Origin: Fragum whitleyi
Lineage: Eukaryota > Mollusca > Bivalvia > Cardiida > Cardiidae
Direction of reading: 5' to 3'
Assembly: GCA_948146395.1 (NCBI GenBank)
Contig: OX411544.1
Coordinates: 92,367,232-92,431,231, forward strand
Length of the DNA stretch: 64,000 nt
Shown here: positions 1 to 10,094 of the stretch, in pieces
How positions within the stretch are numbered: the stretch's first letter is position 1
Layout of the letters: each line of letters opens with the position of its first letter
Notes under the pieces: generated by a model
Seen by the model: the letters and a program-made list of their open reading frames with translations, nothing else
The model's database searches: none
Told to the model about the DNA's origin: nothing
Position numbers and translations under genes: made by a program

Positions 1-189
1 GAGAGAGAAAGAAAGAAACAAAAAGAGGAAAAGCTAGAGACAGAGAAAGATGGAGAAAGACAGAGAAAGATGGAGAACATTATTTGTAATTGCCTTGGTA
101 ATTTAACAGTAATGAAGTTCCCCATTGTATGCATCTTCATTCATTTAATGTTGCTTGCATCCCCTTAAAAAAAATAGGAAAGAAAATGA

Positions 190-229
<40 letters not shown>

Positions 230-261
230 CAGAGAGACAGAGAGACAGAGAGAGACAGAGA

Positions 262-345
<84 letters not shown>

Positions 346-475
346 AAGAAAAAGAGGAAAAGCGAGAGACAGAGAAAGATGGAGAAAGACAGAGAAATAT
401 GGAGAAAGACAGAGATAGAGAGAGAGAACCGAGATAGAGAAAGAAAGTGCGAGGAAAAAGGATGACAATGAAAAA
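1..475. repeat. GA-rich microsatellite
   Basis: A long purine run built mainly from GA dinucleotides with interspersed GACAGA and GAAAGA units. The densest part is about 185-345, and a related block sits at the window edge. Long open frames exist on both strands (Arg-Glu repeats on plus, Leu-Ser repeats on minus) only because the repeat lacks stop codons, so I do not call a gene. Confidence 0.95.
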
Positions 476-719
476 GAAAAAAAATAGAAAGATGTTTCGT
501 CCATTAAAGTAGAAAGAATTGAAGCACATCCAGGTAATTTTTGCGTGACCAGTTTACTAAACTCGTTATTAATGATAAATACTTAATATTTTTCTAAATA
601 TTTAAGTAAAGTTTCAGTTTTTCATTTTCTTTTTTCACGGTTACACGTAGTAGAACTGTCATCTTTTTTCATCTTCGCAATGGAATTGGTTTCGGAAATT
701 TCTTTTCGAATGAGATAGA
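476..719. other. No identifiable feature
   Basis: AT-rich sequence between the microsatellite and the first inverted-repeat element. Nothing recognisable on either strand. Confidence 0.6.
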
Positions 720-1146
720 TACAGTTAACAACATCGTGAAATTGACAATGTGAACGATTTTGAAATGATTTAGGGATGAAAATGAATGAGTGTGTAGAGC
801 GAGCTTTGAGTGAATTCAATGGGGGGTAATCCTATATCGCAATTTTTTTCAGGATGAACAAAATTAGCTATATTGATTACCTCCCTATAATAAAAAATGC
901 ACATAGCTTCCTATTTCTTCAAGAACCTTTGAGACGCCAACAATTTTTTTAATGTCAGTGAAATTGCTATTTATCTCTATCAAAATTTATTTTGAATCAT
1001 GTTGTTGATTCTATCTTTTTCAATGGGTTTGAGCGCTTTTGAAGGGTTTGAGTGAGAGTTTGAAATGAATGATTGGAGCGCTGAGTGAGCGATTTAGAAT
1101 GGTTTTGATTGGGGTGAAAGTCAATTTCACAATGTAGTTAACTGTA
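720..1146 (+). mobile_element. MITE family A, copy 1
   Basis: Short non-coding element with terminal inverted repeats. The left end is TACAGTTAACAACATCGTGA and the right end is its inverse, ending in AACTGTA. Flanking bases fit a TA target duplication. The interior has blocks shared by all copies: GGAGGTAATCC, an inverted pair around TTTTGTTCAGGATGAACAAAA, and near the right end GGAGCGCTGAGTGAGCGA. At least a dozen copies lie in the window. No transposase is present, so this is a non-autonomous DNA transposon; the superfamily is not established. Confidence 0.85.
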
Positions 1147-1623
1147 AGTACTGTTATGAATTTTATTTGAGACAAGCTTAGCTGATCTTAACAGAGTCTA
1201 TAAAATAAACGACTACATTCCACGCAGCCTAACTAGAAGCCATACTTTCAAATGACACATTTTTATTTGACGGGTCACGTTTATTAAACTATCCAAAATG
1301 CTTATTTAACAGCCCTAAACAGAAAATCTTGTACAGTGAGTTTTTGATGGAATTCAATTTCAATCGAGCGGAAGAATCTGAAATCGAGTGAAACGCCGCG
1401 AATTTAAATTGGCAAATTATTTAATCAATCGAGCTCGAAGTTTCTTGTTTTAATTCTTTGTCTACCAATTTATTACGCTTCGTTGTTGAAATGGAATAAA
1501 TAGGCTCTGCATGTAAAGCTTTAAACATGTAGATCTCTGTATCATGCCGTGCGTTCAGGATAACAAAACGTGGCACAAATTGTTTGCAAATTATACGCCA
1601 TTTTGCACACAAAAGCATCCGCA

Positions 1624-2060
1624 TACAGTTAACAACATCGTAAATTGACGAGGTAAATGAATTTGGAATGATTAAGGAATGAAATTGAATGATTGTGTGG
1701 AGCGGGTCTTGAGTGAAATTAATGGGAGGTAATCCTATAACGCAAATTTTGTTCAGGGCGAACAAAAAATGCGATATTAATTACCTCCCTTTAATAAAAT
1801 ATACATTCAAGTTGTATATATAGCTTCCTATTCCTTCAAAAACCGATGAGAAGCTAACAATTCGAATTATGTCAGAGAAATCGCGATTTTTCTCTTTCTA
1901 AAATTTTGAATGACGTTGTTGATTCTATGTTTTTCAATGGGTTTGAGCGTTTTTGAATGGTTTGAGTGAGTGTTTGGAATGAGTGGATGGAGAGCTTAGT
2001 GAGCGATTTAGAATGGTTATGATTGATGTAAATGTCATTTTCACGATGTTATTAACTGTA
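1624..2060 (+). mobile_element. MITE family A, copy 2
   Basis: Same termini and internal blocks as copy 1, same orientation, about 480 bp downstream. The left TIR has a one-base deletion (ATCGTAAATTGAC). Confidence 0.85.
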
Positions 2061-2281
2061 CATATCACGTGTAAACAGTTTACCATGTTTTGATTTCCTG
2101 AACACGGGCTTTATGGGTCAAAACAATTGTGACCTGTTACGCAAAATAGTAAATCTGAGAACTTCGTAAATTGAATATTTGAGAAAAGGGAAGAAACAAG
2201 TAAACTTGGGCTCGAATTAAAAGATAGTAAAAAAAAGCAAGAATGGTAATTCAAGAATTGGAAAATCTTCTTCTTACAAAA

Positions 2282-2338
2282 AAAGTTGACCCGGGTCAGC
2301 CTACGAAGATCGCACAGTCTGACCCGGGTCGCAACTTT
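2282..2338. repeat. Short inverted repeat with GACCCGGGTC cores
   Basis: Two arms, AAAGTTGACCCGGGTCAG and its near inverse, each contain the palindrome GACCCGGGTC and are separated by about 20 bp. The middle resembles the CAGTCTG block of MITE family B, so it may be a short relative. Confidence 0.6.
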
Positions 2339-2465
2339 ACCAAGTTCCCAGATAAATGTAGTTCCTTTTTGAAGGACGATTACTTTAGCGCCTATAAATA
2401 TACAGACACAATTGTTCTGTTATGACTCATGAAAGAATGTAATCTAGAAACACCGACACCAATCT

Positions 2466-2888
2466 TACAGTTAAAACATCGTTCAAATCACATTCTTTCC
2501 GATCAAAATCATTCTTAATCATTCACTCAGCGCCCCGTTCACTCATTCCAAACACTCACTCGAATCGATCAAAAACGCTCCAAAATCGTTAGAAAACACT
2601 TCGAAACCGTAAGAGGCGATCAACGTTTAATTCAAAATTGATCAAATTATTCTATGATTTTATTGGCTGGTGTGTTTTTACCGTATCTGATTGGTCCACA
2701 AAGACGCATAAAGAGAAAAGTATGCATATTTTATTAAAGAGAGGTAATAAGTATCGCTAATTTTGTTCATCCTGAATAAAATTAGCGGTACTGGATTACA
2801 TCCTTTTAATTCATCACACTCATTCAATTTCATTCCAAACTCATCCCAAATTCATTCACCTTGTCAATTTCACGATCTTGTCAACTGA
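2466..2888 (-). mobile_element. MITE family A, copy 3 (reverse)
   Basis: Reverse-oriented copy. It starts TTACAGTT and ends GTCAATTTCACGATCTTGTC, with the internal AATTTTGTTCATCCTGAA inverted pair. The right TIR is degenerate. Confidence 0.8.
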
Positions 2889-2904
2889 CTATTTGTCTCT
2901 CACC

Positions 2905-3072
2905 AATGGGTTGATAATCGTAGACCTATGTGAGATAGTAGCTGGAGGCTAGGAAAGAATGTGATGGTTGTACTGGTGAGAGAAATACCAGGAATCCATT
3001 GTTAAGTTCTCCGCCGCGATATAGCTGAAAAAAATGTTGAAAGCGGCGTAAAACTCCATTCAATCAATCAAA
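2905..3072 (+). mobile_element. SINE, molluscan 3'-domain type
   Basis: Contains GCTGGAGGCTAGGAAAG, GAGAAATACCAGGAATCC, then CCGCCGCGATATAGCTGAAA, AAAGCGGCGTAAAACTCC and a short ATCA repeat tail. These blocks recur at 31322, 33105 and their duplicates. A tRNA-derived head is not obvious, so this may be a 5'-truncated copy. Confidence 0.7.
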
Positions 3073-3179
3073 CCATCCTGGTTTCTCATTATTTCAATTG
3101 CCGTCTGCTAGTTCTTTCAATTTGGGCTAGTCTTAAATTTTGTCGTCGTGTAAATGGGTGTAATAAGTGTATGAATTGC

Positions 3180-3285
3180 CTATGCAACAGTGCAAACTGT
3201 TTGCAAATTTTACCCCGCGCGTGTGCGCGTGCAAAGCGGGTTTAATTTGCAAACTGTTTGCACTGTTTCGCCATCCTGAATACAG
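3180..3285. mobile_element. Small palindromic element with TTTGCAAA arms
   Basis: Near-palindromic segment with arms containing GCAAACTGTTTGCAAATT and TTTGCAAACTGTTTGC around a GC-rich centre (CCCCGCGCGTGTGCGCGTGC). Related pieces are at about 11085-11180, 11690-11750, 24140-24260 and 32650-32700, each with TTTGCAAA and a CTTTGCAC block. Probably a small non-autonomous element. Confidence 0.55.
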
Positions 3286-3289
3286 AACT

Positions 3290-3363
3290 GGATGGCCGCC
3301 GCGATATAACTGAAATGATGTTGAAAACGGCGTTAAACTCAATTCAATCAATCAATCAATCAA
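3290..3363 (+). mobile_element. SINE tail fragment
   Basis: Only the 3' part of the SINE: GGCCGCCGCGATATAACTGA, then ACGGCGTTAAACTCAATTC and an (ATCA)n tail. Confidence 0.65.
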
Positions 3364-3721
3364 ATAAAGTTTCGATCAGACGTATGGTTTTAAATCCAGA
3401 GTGACGACTTGAATTTATATTGGTAAATTATCTTCCCAATCGACTATAAATTGTCTTGCTTTAAGATAGATTCTACAATATTTAATACAGAAGCGAGACA
3501 AGTTATTGAAGACAGATACATTTCGTCTGATGATGATTAGAAAATCATTGCTGCAATTCATCAATTAGTTTTCCTAAAATAATTCTTGTTCTCTCTTGAA
3601 AATTGTAGATTAAGAGGAAAAAAGAAAGAAGCAAAATTTTCAAAACTAATAACATGTTAAATGTAAAAGACAAATATGACATCCGTTTTTTTCTTAATCT
3701 ATGATATATCAATACTGATAT
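3364..3721. other. No identifiable feature
   Basis: AT-rich sequence. A hydrophobic minus-strand open frame at 3545-3808 runs into the neighbouring transposon and has no recognisable domain, so it is not called. Confidence 0.5.
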
Positions 3722-3950
3722 ACCAGTCAAGAACATCGTGAAATTGACAAGTTGAATAATATTCGAATGCAATATCACAAAACTATTCCGAAGGGATAGA
3801 ATAAACATTTAATAAAACACACAAACAGTGTTTTATTAAATGAATATTCGGTAATTTTTTTTATGAAATTGAATGTGATGAACGATTTTTGAATGATTTT
3901 CAAGGGAGGGTACACATAATCGATAATTTCTTACCTCTTTAAAATAAAAT
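3722..3950 (+). mobile_element. MITE family A fragment with nested family C palindrome
   Basis: Begins with the family A end (AGAACATCGTGAAATTGACA). It is interrupted from about 3765 to 3855 by a palindromic family C sequence (AATAAACATTTAATAAAACA, then TGTTTTATTAAATG). Family A interior then resumes (GAAATTGAATGTGATGAACG). The right end is lost. Confidence 0.65.
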
Positions 3951-4084
3951 CTATCTACCTTTTTTTCAATTGTGTGTCTTTAAAGACAAATCAAACGCTC
4001 AAAAATCAATACCAGCCAATATAATCATGGAATTGCTATGCAATATATGAGCTTCCAGCGCAATAAGATTTTAATTTTCAACTT

Positions 4085-4400
4085 TACTGACTGAAGGTAG
4101 CTTGGGCTATTGCCATGGCGATGTGTTTGTCATACGTTCGGTCATTATTTTTTTTTAATCTTCTCTTAACTAACGGGTAGATTTTTTAAGTAATTTTGAT
4201 TGGATGAAAAACGTATTTTATAAAGGCGAATGCTATTTCCAAATAAGGTAAAAATGAATTTCTCAGAAATAGAATGATGACTTACAACCAAGTTACGCAG
4301 AAAGGATCCTTGGATAGCCTTTTATCCACATGTAGAATATTTGAATGATTAGTTGAAAATCATGCCTTATATGTGCGGACGACTTTTTCCAATTTGTCTT
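4085..4400 (+). repeat. Fragment of a tandem-core repeat element
   Basis: GCTTGGGCTATTGCCATGGC, followed by TTTTGATTGGATGAAAAACG, matches the start and unit of the element at 55685-56600. Only one diverged unit is present. Confidence 0.5.
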
Positions 4401-4445
4401 ACGAACAACAAGTTTAAAACTGAAGCAAAGCTGGGAATAACCCTA

Positions 4446-4530
4446 CGCGGGCAGGGGTCAACCCAGGTGGAATATAAATATAGAACTCTTTAGTTTACAA
4501 GACCAATGCGCTAACCACTAAACCAAAGAA
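4446..4530 (-). pseudogene. tRNA-Thr(TGT)-like pseudogene or SINE head
   Basis: On the minus strand, GGTTTAGTGGTTAGCGCATT gives a good A-box/D-arm, followed by GGTCTTGTAAACTAAAG, which matches a threonine tRNA anticodon arm with anticodon TGT. The T-arm is degenerate (GGGTTGACCCC) and the variable region is expanded by an AT-rich insert. No clean acceptor stem forms. It is a decayed tRNA or a tRNA-derived SINE head. Confidence 0.55.
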
Positions 4531-4599
4531 GATCTTCCCCATCGTTCACGGGAATGAACAGTTAGTAACATACCCAAAAGACCAACTTAGATGACCAAG

Positions 4600-4745
4600 A
4601 AACATTTTAGGATTTTTTTTCTCCGAGTGTTTTGACCAAAGTACCAACAGAAGACAAAACACCTAAAAAATGACCCAAAAATTACACTTGCGTCCAATCG
4701 TCCAATGTACTTTCCAGTTAACGGAAAAGTACTAGCGATTTTCCG
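4600..4745 (-). repeat. Interspersed repeat with a TACTTTCCAGTT block
   Basis: Blocks matching TGACACAAAATAACTGCACTT, in degenerate form, plus a TACTTTCCAGTT segment recur here, at about 26690-26775 and, in the other orientation, at 34215-34310 with its duplicate near 47990. No coding content. Probably an old transposon family. Confidence 0.4.
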
Positions 4746-4819
4746 AATGTAGTTTAACATCATCTAGTCCGATTGTCGACGGTTTTCTTTGCTTCTTTAC
4801 GGTTTATATCATAAACTAT

Positions 4820-5083
4820 GTGACCCGTCTGGCGAAAAGGTGCCATCTTAGAAGTGCGAAAATTGTTGATCCTAGTCAGACAGCGAGGTTTGCACATATC
4901 GACTTAGATCGAAACTTTTGGCTATCTTTATACTTTCCGTACCAAGAAAAAATAAGTATTGTTATTGCAATTTTCCATAAAATCATATTTTGATATTCTG
5001 AATGCAACTTCAAATGGATTTCTGCTGAATCAAATTACCTTCAATCTAAACAGAAATCTCAGATGGTCCTTATTCGTGTGACT
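4820..5083 (-). mobile_element. MITE family B, copy 1
   Basis: About 260 bp with ends GTGACCCGTCTGGCGAAAAG and the inverse (ATGGTCCTTATTCGTGTGAC). The diagnostic block GATCCTAGTCAGAC near one end marks it as the reverse of the better copy at 29341-29599. Confidence 0.65.
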
Positions 5084-5187
5084 TGAATAGAGGTGGCCAT
5101 TCACACACACACTTACTTTGAAACGGAGATTTGATCTAGCTAAGATCAACTGTAGCCCCCTTTCAAAATAAAGATTATTTGGGCGAC

Positions 5188-5613
5188 TACAGTAAACAAC
5201 GACGTCAAATTGATTAGGTGAATGATTTTGGAATGAAATTGAATGAATGTGATGAGCGAGTTATCAGTGAAACCAAAGGGAGGTAGTCCAGTATCACTTA
5301 TTTTTGTTCTGGATAAACAAAATCAGATATATTTATATTTTCCTTTAATAGAATTTGCATACAAACTTTATAAATAGCTTTCTCTTTCTTCGAGAACCAA
5401 ATAGGCGCTTATAATTTCGAAAATGTCAGTAAATTGCGATTTTTATTCTAGTTACATGTATATGTATTTTGAATGCAGATGTTGATCCTATGTTCAGTGA
5501 CCATTATGAATGTTATATGAGTGAGTGTTTGGAATTAATGAATGGAGCGCAGAATGAGCGATGCAGGATGGGTTTGATTTGGATGATTGTCAAATTCACG
5601 ATGTAACTAAGTA
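5188..5613 (+). mobile_element. MITE family A, copy 4
   Basis: Starts TACAGTAAACAACGACGTCA and ends CAAATTCACGATGTAACTAA. The internal GAGGTAGTCC and TTTTTGTTCTGGATAAACAA blocks are present but diverged. Confidence 0.75.
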
Positions 5614-5727
5614 TATACTGATCATTCGAGTTTCAGAACATATGCAGAACGCAAAACTTGTCGATCTCAGTCAGTCTGCCTAGATAGACAATAATTTAGA
5701 CGGGATAAAAAATATAGTTTATCTTAC

Positions 5728-5793
5728 CAGCGGCGGGCGAAGTCTCATTTTCTGGCGTGGACATATCCTGATATATAACCGCTTTGGGAGATG
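5728..5793 (-). CDS. Possible coding exon: Pro/Thr/Glu-rich linker or tail of the MAM/LDLa gene
   Basis: A 66-nt minus-strand interval bounded by a good acceptor (TCTTTCCACAG) and donor (CTG|GTAAGAT). In phase 1 it reads SPKAVIYQDMSTPENETSPA, a hydrophilic, proline/threonine/glutamate-rich stretch typical of an extracellular linker or cytoplasmic tail. Phase 0 is also open; phase 2 hits a stop. Phase 1 matches the phase in which the last MAM exon ends (20915), so the two could splice directly across a roughly 15-kb intron. The family is not identifiable from 22 residues. It could belong to another gene or be a chance pairing of splice sites. Confidence 0.42.
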
Positions 5794-6419
5794 CTGTGGA
5801 AAGAAATTAGAAACAAAGATTTGTTGGGCTTTACATAATCAATGGTTATAAATTTGCGGAGTAAGAAAAATACAGGATTATTCAGACAACTTTGAAACTA
5901 TCTGAATACTTATATCAAACTTCAGACAAAAAGGGACTGTCAAGTAACCGCGTAAAATAATTATTAGAAAAAATAGACAATGATTAAACTTAGCAGAGAT
6001 CAATCGTAGCATGCCTTTCTAAAATGATCATATATTACAATAAAGTAACTGTTATAGATTGTACAAATCTATATAGAATGAAAAGATCTCGGACCCTCTG
6101 ATATAAAATTGTTTTGAAATTACTGCAAAGAACTTCTCCGTAACGTAACGTAAGAAAATTTTAACCTGTCATTTTCTTAGTTTCGATGAAATTATGTTTT
6201 AAGAAAGAAAGGGACAAATCTCTCAACAAGCAATTCAAAGGATTCTCAAAAGCATTTTTTTCAAAAGTAGAATAAACATCTAAAAAGCATTGCTATAAGT
6301 CTGTGTAGCCTTAAACAAATCGCACCTAGTTCAATATACCTATGTTACAAGAAACAAAATATAATTTGCCTTCGTCAAGCCAGTCGGTTCTTATAGGAGA
6401 CCATTATTTTCTTTAATGC
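5794..6419. other. No identifiable feature
   Basis: AT-rich, with no recognised repeat family apart from short matches to family B interior near 6000 (CAATCGTAGCATGCCTTTC). Intronic if the exon at 5728 belongs to the MAM gene. Confidence 0.5.
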
Positions 6420-6900
6420 TTTTCGGTGGTTTGTCGAGAAATAACGGTAGATTATCACTTGATAATCTCACCGCAAAAATAGTGAAATTATCAAAAACTT
6501 ATACCCTGCTTTTGTGCATTCCATCCTATCTGATGTCATCTATGCGGGGCGAAATAAGTGACGTCACAATGAACGTTGCATAGCAATCACGCGCAAAATG
6601 ACGCGCTTTACGAAAGTATGTCCCAGAAATTTTCCATTTTGTCTAATTTTTGCAATAAAGAAATAGAATAATCGTTTGTTTTTCGAGTAAGATCGATTAC
6701 TATTTCATTTCGTGAACAACAAAAGCTATATTTTCGAGGAAAAATAGCTTTTGTTGTTCACTCAATGAAATATAAGTCGATCTTACACTGAAACAAACGA
6801 TTATCCTCTATATATTTTTGATCGAACGAGTCAGGAGCAGGAGACTTCCGAGAAGACCACCATGGACATAACATAAAAAAATCAAGTGACGATTCCTCAA
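6420..6900 (+). promoter_or_regulatory. Promoter-like unit 1 (tandem pair)
   Basis: First of two diverged direct copies. Shared landmarks are an inverted motif (CGGTAGATTATC, then GATAATCTCACCG), AATGACGCGCTTTA, GTAAGATCGATTACTATTTC and a TATA-like CCTCTATATATTTTTGAT, followed 60 bp later by ACCACCATGG. This copy also has a perfect CRE palindrome TGACGTCA near 6560. Its start codon is followed by a stop after four codons, so as a promoter it leads nowhere. It could instead be the 5' region of an unrecognised mobile element. Confidence 0.4.
6668..6804. repeat. Long hairpin just upstream of a TATA-like box
   Basis: Arms of about 64 nt from ATAATCGTTTG to its inverse CAAACGATTAT. They include a perfectly matched GTGAACAACAAAAGCTAT against ATAGCTTTTGTTGTTCAC, around a loop at about 6734-6739. 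A few mismatches lie in the middle. The second promoter-like unit keeps only a short version. Confidence 0.85.
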
Positions 6901-6905
6901 ATACT

Positions 6906-7489
6906 TTCTCTAATTGTTAATCGAGAAATATCGGTGGATTTTCACTTGATAATCTCATCGCCAAACCAGTGAAGTTATCAGAAAAACTATACCATGCTTT
7001 CGTTCATATCATCTTATTGAACGTTATCTGAGGGGATACCAAAACAACACATTTTGTTAACGGCATTAGGACTCTTGCTTAGCTATCAAGTGTAAAATGA
7101 CGCGCTTTAGGAAAAGCTGTCCTAAAATTGTCACATTTTACCTCATTTTTACATTAAAGAGCTATACTTAGCAAAAGAAACTCAACATACTTCACAGAAT
7201 GTTTCTTACCGCTTAAATTGCCTGTTTGCCAATTGTATTGGCTTGTGCTAATTTGGCTAACAATAGAGACCATATAGAAGCGAGATTTTGGACGGCTGCA
7301 ATCATCCGTTGTTTAAGTAAGATCTATTGATATTTCATTCACTTGATGTTCGATATAAATCGATCTCACACTGAAATCACTGAAACGGATATCCTCTATA
7401 TATTTTTAATGCGACAAATAAAAAGTCTAACAATTGTGCTATAAGCAGGTTTATAAAGCATTGATTGCTGGGTCTGAAGAAAGGTGACC
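6906..7489 (+). promoter_or_regulatory. Promoter-like unit 2 (tandem pair)
   Basis: Second copy of the unit at 6420. It has CGAGAAATATCGGTGGATTT, TGATAATCTCATCG, AAAATGACGCGCTTTAGGAA, GTAAGATCTATTGATATTTC and CCTCTATATATTTTTAAT at about 7393, then GTGACCATGG at 7484-7493. It differs by an insertion of about 100 bp before the hairpin region, which is largely lost. Confidence 0.4.
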
Positions 7490-7627
7490 ATGGAATCGAT
7501 TGTTCAACTCGTTCAAGGTCTGGAAGGCTCACAAAACGACATAAGCGACTTATTTACAATTCATGAGACCTTGTTGGCTAGTTGGATGGAATTTGTGGCC
7601 GCCATGGAAAAGAGTCAGCTGGTCTAA
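7490..7627 (+). CDS. Small ORF of unknown function, 45 codons
   Basis: Starts at ATG 7490 in a near-ideal context (GTGACCATGG), about 85 bp after a TATA-like box, and ends at TAA 7625-7627. The peptide begins MESIVQLVQGLEGSQNDISD. It is acidic and leucine-rich, ends FVAAMEKSQLV, and has a plausible short amphipathic helix. No signal peptide or known domain. A GT at 7634 (AACAG|GTACC) just after the stop could be a donor if the frame differs. It may be a first exon, a transposon leader or chance. No function is inferred. Confidence 0.3.
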   Translation: MESIVQLVQGLEGSQNDISDLFTIHETLLASWMEFVAAMEKSQLV

Positions 7628-8299
7628 TGAAAACAGGTACCTTTGTAATGCTATAAATGGAAAATTTGTACTTTATTCTGGCATACTCACCAATGTGGCG
7701 TTTCCGTATTTCGTCTTTCAAATAAAAAGTATAATGAGGCAAACAGAACAAGCAAAATATTTTGGTTGTGTATATAAACGAATTATTTTAAGTTTTCTTT
7801 TCGAAGAAAAAATGTGACAATATGAAAATAACTTTCGAGGAAAGATGCAAATGACTGATAACAGTTAGGAAGAAAGTCAATAATACCAACAGACAATATA
7901 CTTACATGTCAGAAAAGAAGAATTCAATATACTAATGCTGGTAATGTCTACCCGAGGGGCTGGTTTGGCCACTGCAATAATTAAAATATATGACCCGTTA
8001 GGTGAAAATAAACCAGCTTAGATGTGCGTTAAGTGACGATCCTAGTCAAACTGCGGATTGTGCAGGCGAACGTTTTCTAAAGGAACACCCAGTAGCTTCT
8101 TAATAGCTTCGAAATAAAGAAGTTTTCATTTAGATACAAATTTGTATTTCTCAAGACTTCTCTCCGCAAAATCACTGTTTGCTTCGTTAATGGCGTGGTA
8201 CTAAAATTCTTTATCATGTGAAGATAATGAACATTTCCCTTTTAAAATCGAAACGAAGTAGCAATGTTAAATCGGGTGTATGGATGATCCGCTTAAGCA
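7628..8299. other. Mostly unannotated; MITE family B fragment at 7990-8075
   Basis: TATGACCCGTTAGGTGAAAA and GACGATCCTAGTCAAACTG mark a degraded family B end. The rest shows nothing recognisable. Confidence 0.5.
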
Positions 8300-8382
8300 T
8301 ATCGAGGGTTTAGAGTGAAAACAAAGGTTGAGTCTATACAATGTATAGACACATACTATGTTTTTATATCTAAGCCCTCGAT
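8300..8382. repeat. Hairpin-forming inverted repeat
   Basis: TATCGAGGGTTTAGA pairs with TCTAAGCCCTCGATA at the outer ends and GTCTATACA with TGTATAGAC at the centre, giving arms of about 40 nt with internal mismatches. Probably a small fold-back element. Confidence 0.7.
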
Positions 8383-9855
8383 AATGCAACTTGCAGTAAT
8401 TTGCCGGAAACATGTGTTTTTAAGTCGTGACCTCCTGATTTTGCCATAGTTGTTTTTGCATGTACCGTATATACTTAAACACTTAGTAGCATTAGAAAGG
8501 GTAACCAGTCTAGTGACATCAGTGAACAACGATTGCGTTACGTTTTTACTAAAGATGATTCGCAACTAATTAAACGACAAATTCGTTGCGATTTCTGCCT
8601 GATTTTTGCTGATAATTAAACACGTGATGTCGTGTCTATAAACAGCATGTAATAGCATGACGGTTAAATGAGCGTCAATCGTCGACAGCTCCGAGCAGCT
8701 CCTTAAATTACAAATCTTAAAATCACGTAAGGTAACTAAAGTTAGCAATACAACATACTTAATTTTTTCTATATGCGGAATAGATTCCTAGGTAACGCTG
8801 CATCAGTCTGCAAAATATTAGTACGATTTCATTGAAATCATACCTTTTATGAGCGGAGGTCAATTGCTATACTTTACTTGGTAAGATCCTTTTCTTAGAA
8901 GCGAAAACTTGCATGGATGTAAGCCAAATATAACAAGAATTACCTCAGAAAAACCTTTTAACAGAGAGAATATGAATTATATCAATGAAATCCTCCCCCC
9001 TATTTTGAGCAGAGATTGTTTACATTTAGGAAAAATATTGAAATCAACATTTCAAAGAAATGATACACGGGTGAAATGATACATAATGTAACATGGGTGA
9101 CTTTTAACTTGCATAGCAAGAAACATTTGATTGACTGGAATGCCTAGGTATCATCGATTGAATATATTTCCATATAATGCATATATTGAGTTGTTTTTCA
9201 ACTATGTCACCTTACTATGCGAACAGTGACGTTCATTATCAGCACATTCAGTGCTTTGATTTTAATTAAAGGTGATTACTCTACCTTCCAGGTAAAAAAA
9301 GTGTGCAATGCACTTAGGGAAGGGCACAAAAGTTAACCAAAATACATAAATATGTAAATTGGTGCGTAAATGGGAAGACGTACAATTTCAGTCATTTCTT
9401 TCTTTCTTTTTCCTTTCTTACTTACTTCCTTCCTTACTTTCTTCCGTTTTTTTCTTCATTTTTTTCTTTCCTTTTGTTAATTACAGACAAGAAACAATGC
9501 TTCTTCTGATTATACAAATTCATTGAAATACAGAACATAGCTCCATAACAGACCTAACCTATTCCTTATATCAGGTTCTTTTATGACGAAAATGAATCGA
9601 TTTCCTAAATTAGGCAACAGTTGCAATAAAAAGATGATTAGCATCAAGAGGTCATAATCGCATTTGAACAAGAAAAACAAATTAACGTAATGTCGAGAAA
9701 TGCAGTAAATTGATTTAGGGAACCAAGCAATAAATGGAAGCATTTTATCGACAAAAGAATCTGGCACCTTCATTGCAGAGCAAATGAAATTTATCTAATG
9801 AATGTAAATTGTTTACTCCTCCTTTCCTCTCGACCCCGTTTTAGTTCTGGGAAGT
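8383..9855. other. No gene identified; pyrimidine microsatellite at 9394-9476
   Basis: Short minus-strand open frames (8356-8748, 9510-9773) have no recognisable domain or splice structure. At 9394-9476 there is a CTTT/CTTC-type pyrimidine tract. A TCAAAGCACTGAATGTGCTG block (minus, ending about 9262) matches the terminus of the 39480 insertion. Confidence 0.5.
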
Positions 9856-9960
9856 GCAGTAACATGTAAAAACATCGTAAAATTGACAATTTGAATGATT
9901 TTGGAATGAATAAAAAGAGAGTGTGGAGCGAGTTTTTAATTTTATTGGAAGGAGGTTATG
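9856..9960 (+). mobile_element. MITE family A, left-end fragment
   Basis: AACATCGTAAAATTGACAAT, then TGAATGATTTTGGAATGA and GTGTGGAGCGAG, are the first 100 bp of family A. The element then breaks off. Confidence 0.65.
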
Positions 9961-10094
9961 CACTTTATTTAATTAGGCTTTCCATAAGTGTACAAACTCA
10001 ATCTTTTGAAAAGTCCTTTGCAAGTTGTCAATTCATATTATTTCAAATTGGACAAAAAATTATATGTACGGAAATTATTAAACAAGAGGACCAT

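Noticed and set aside
129..529. Open frames of 87-130 codons on both strands
   Set aside because: They are translations of the GA microsatellite (Arg-Glu or Leu-Ser repeats) with no other coding signal.
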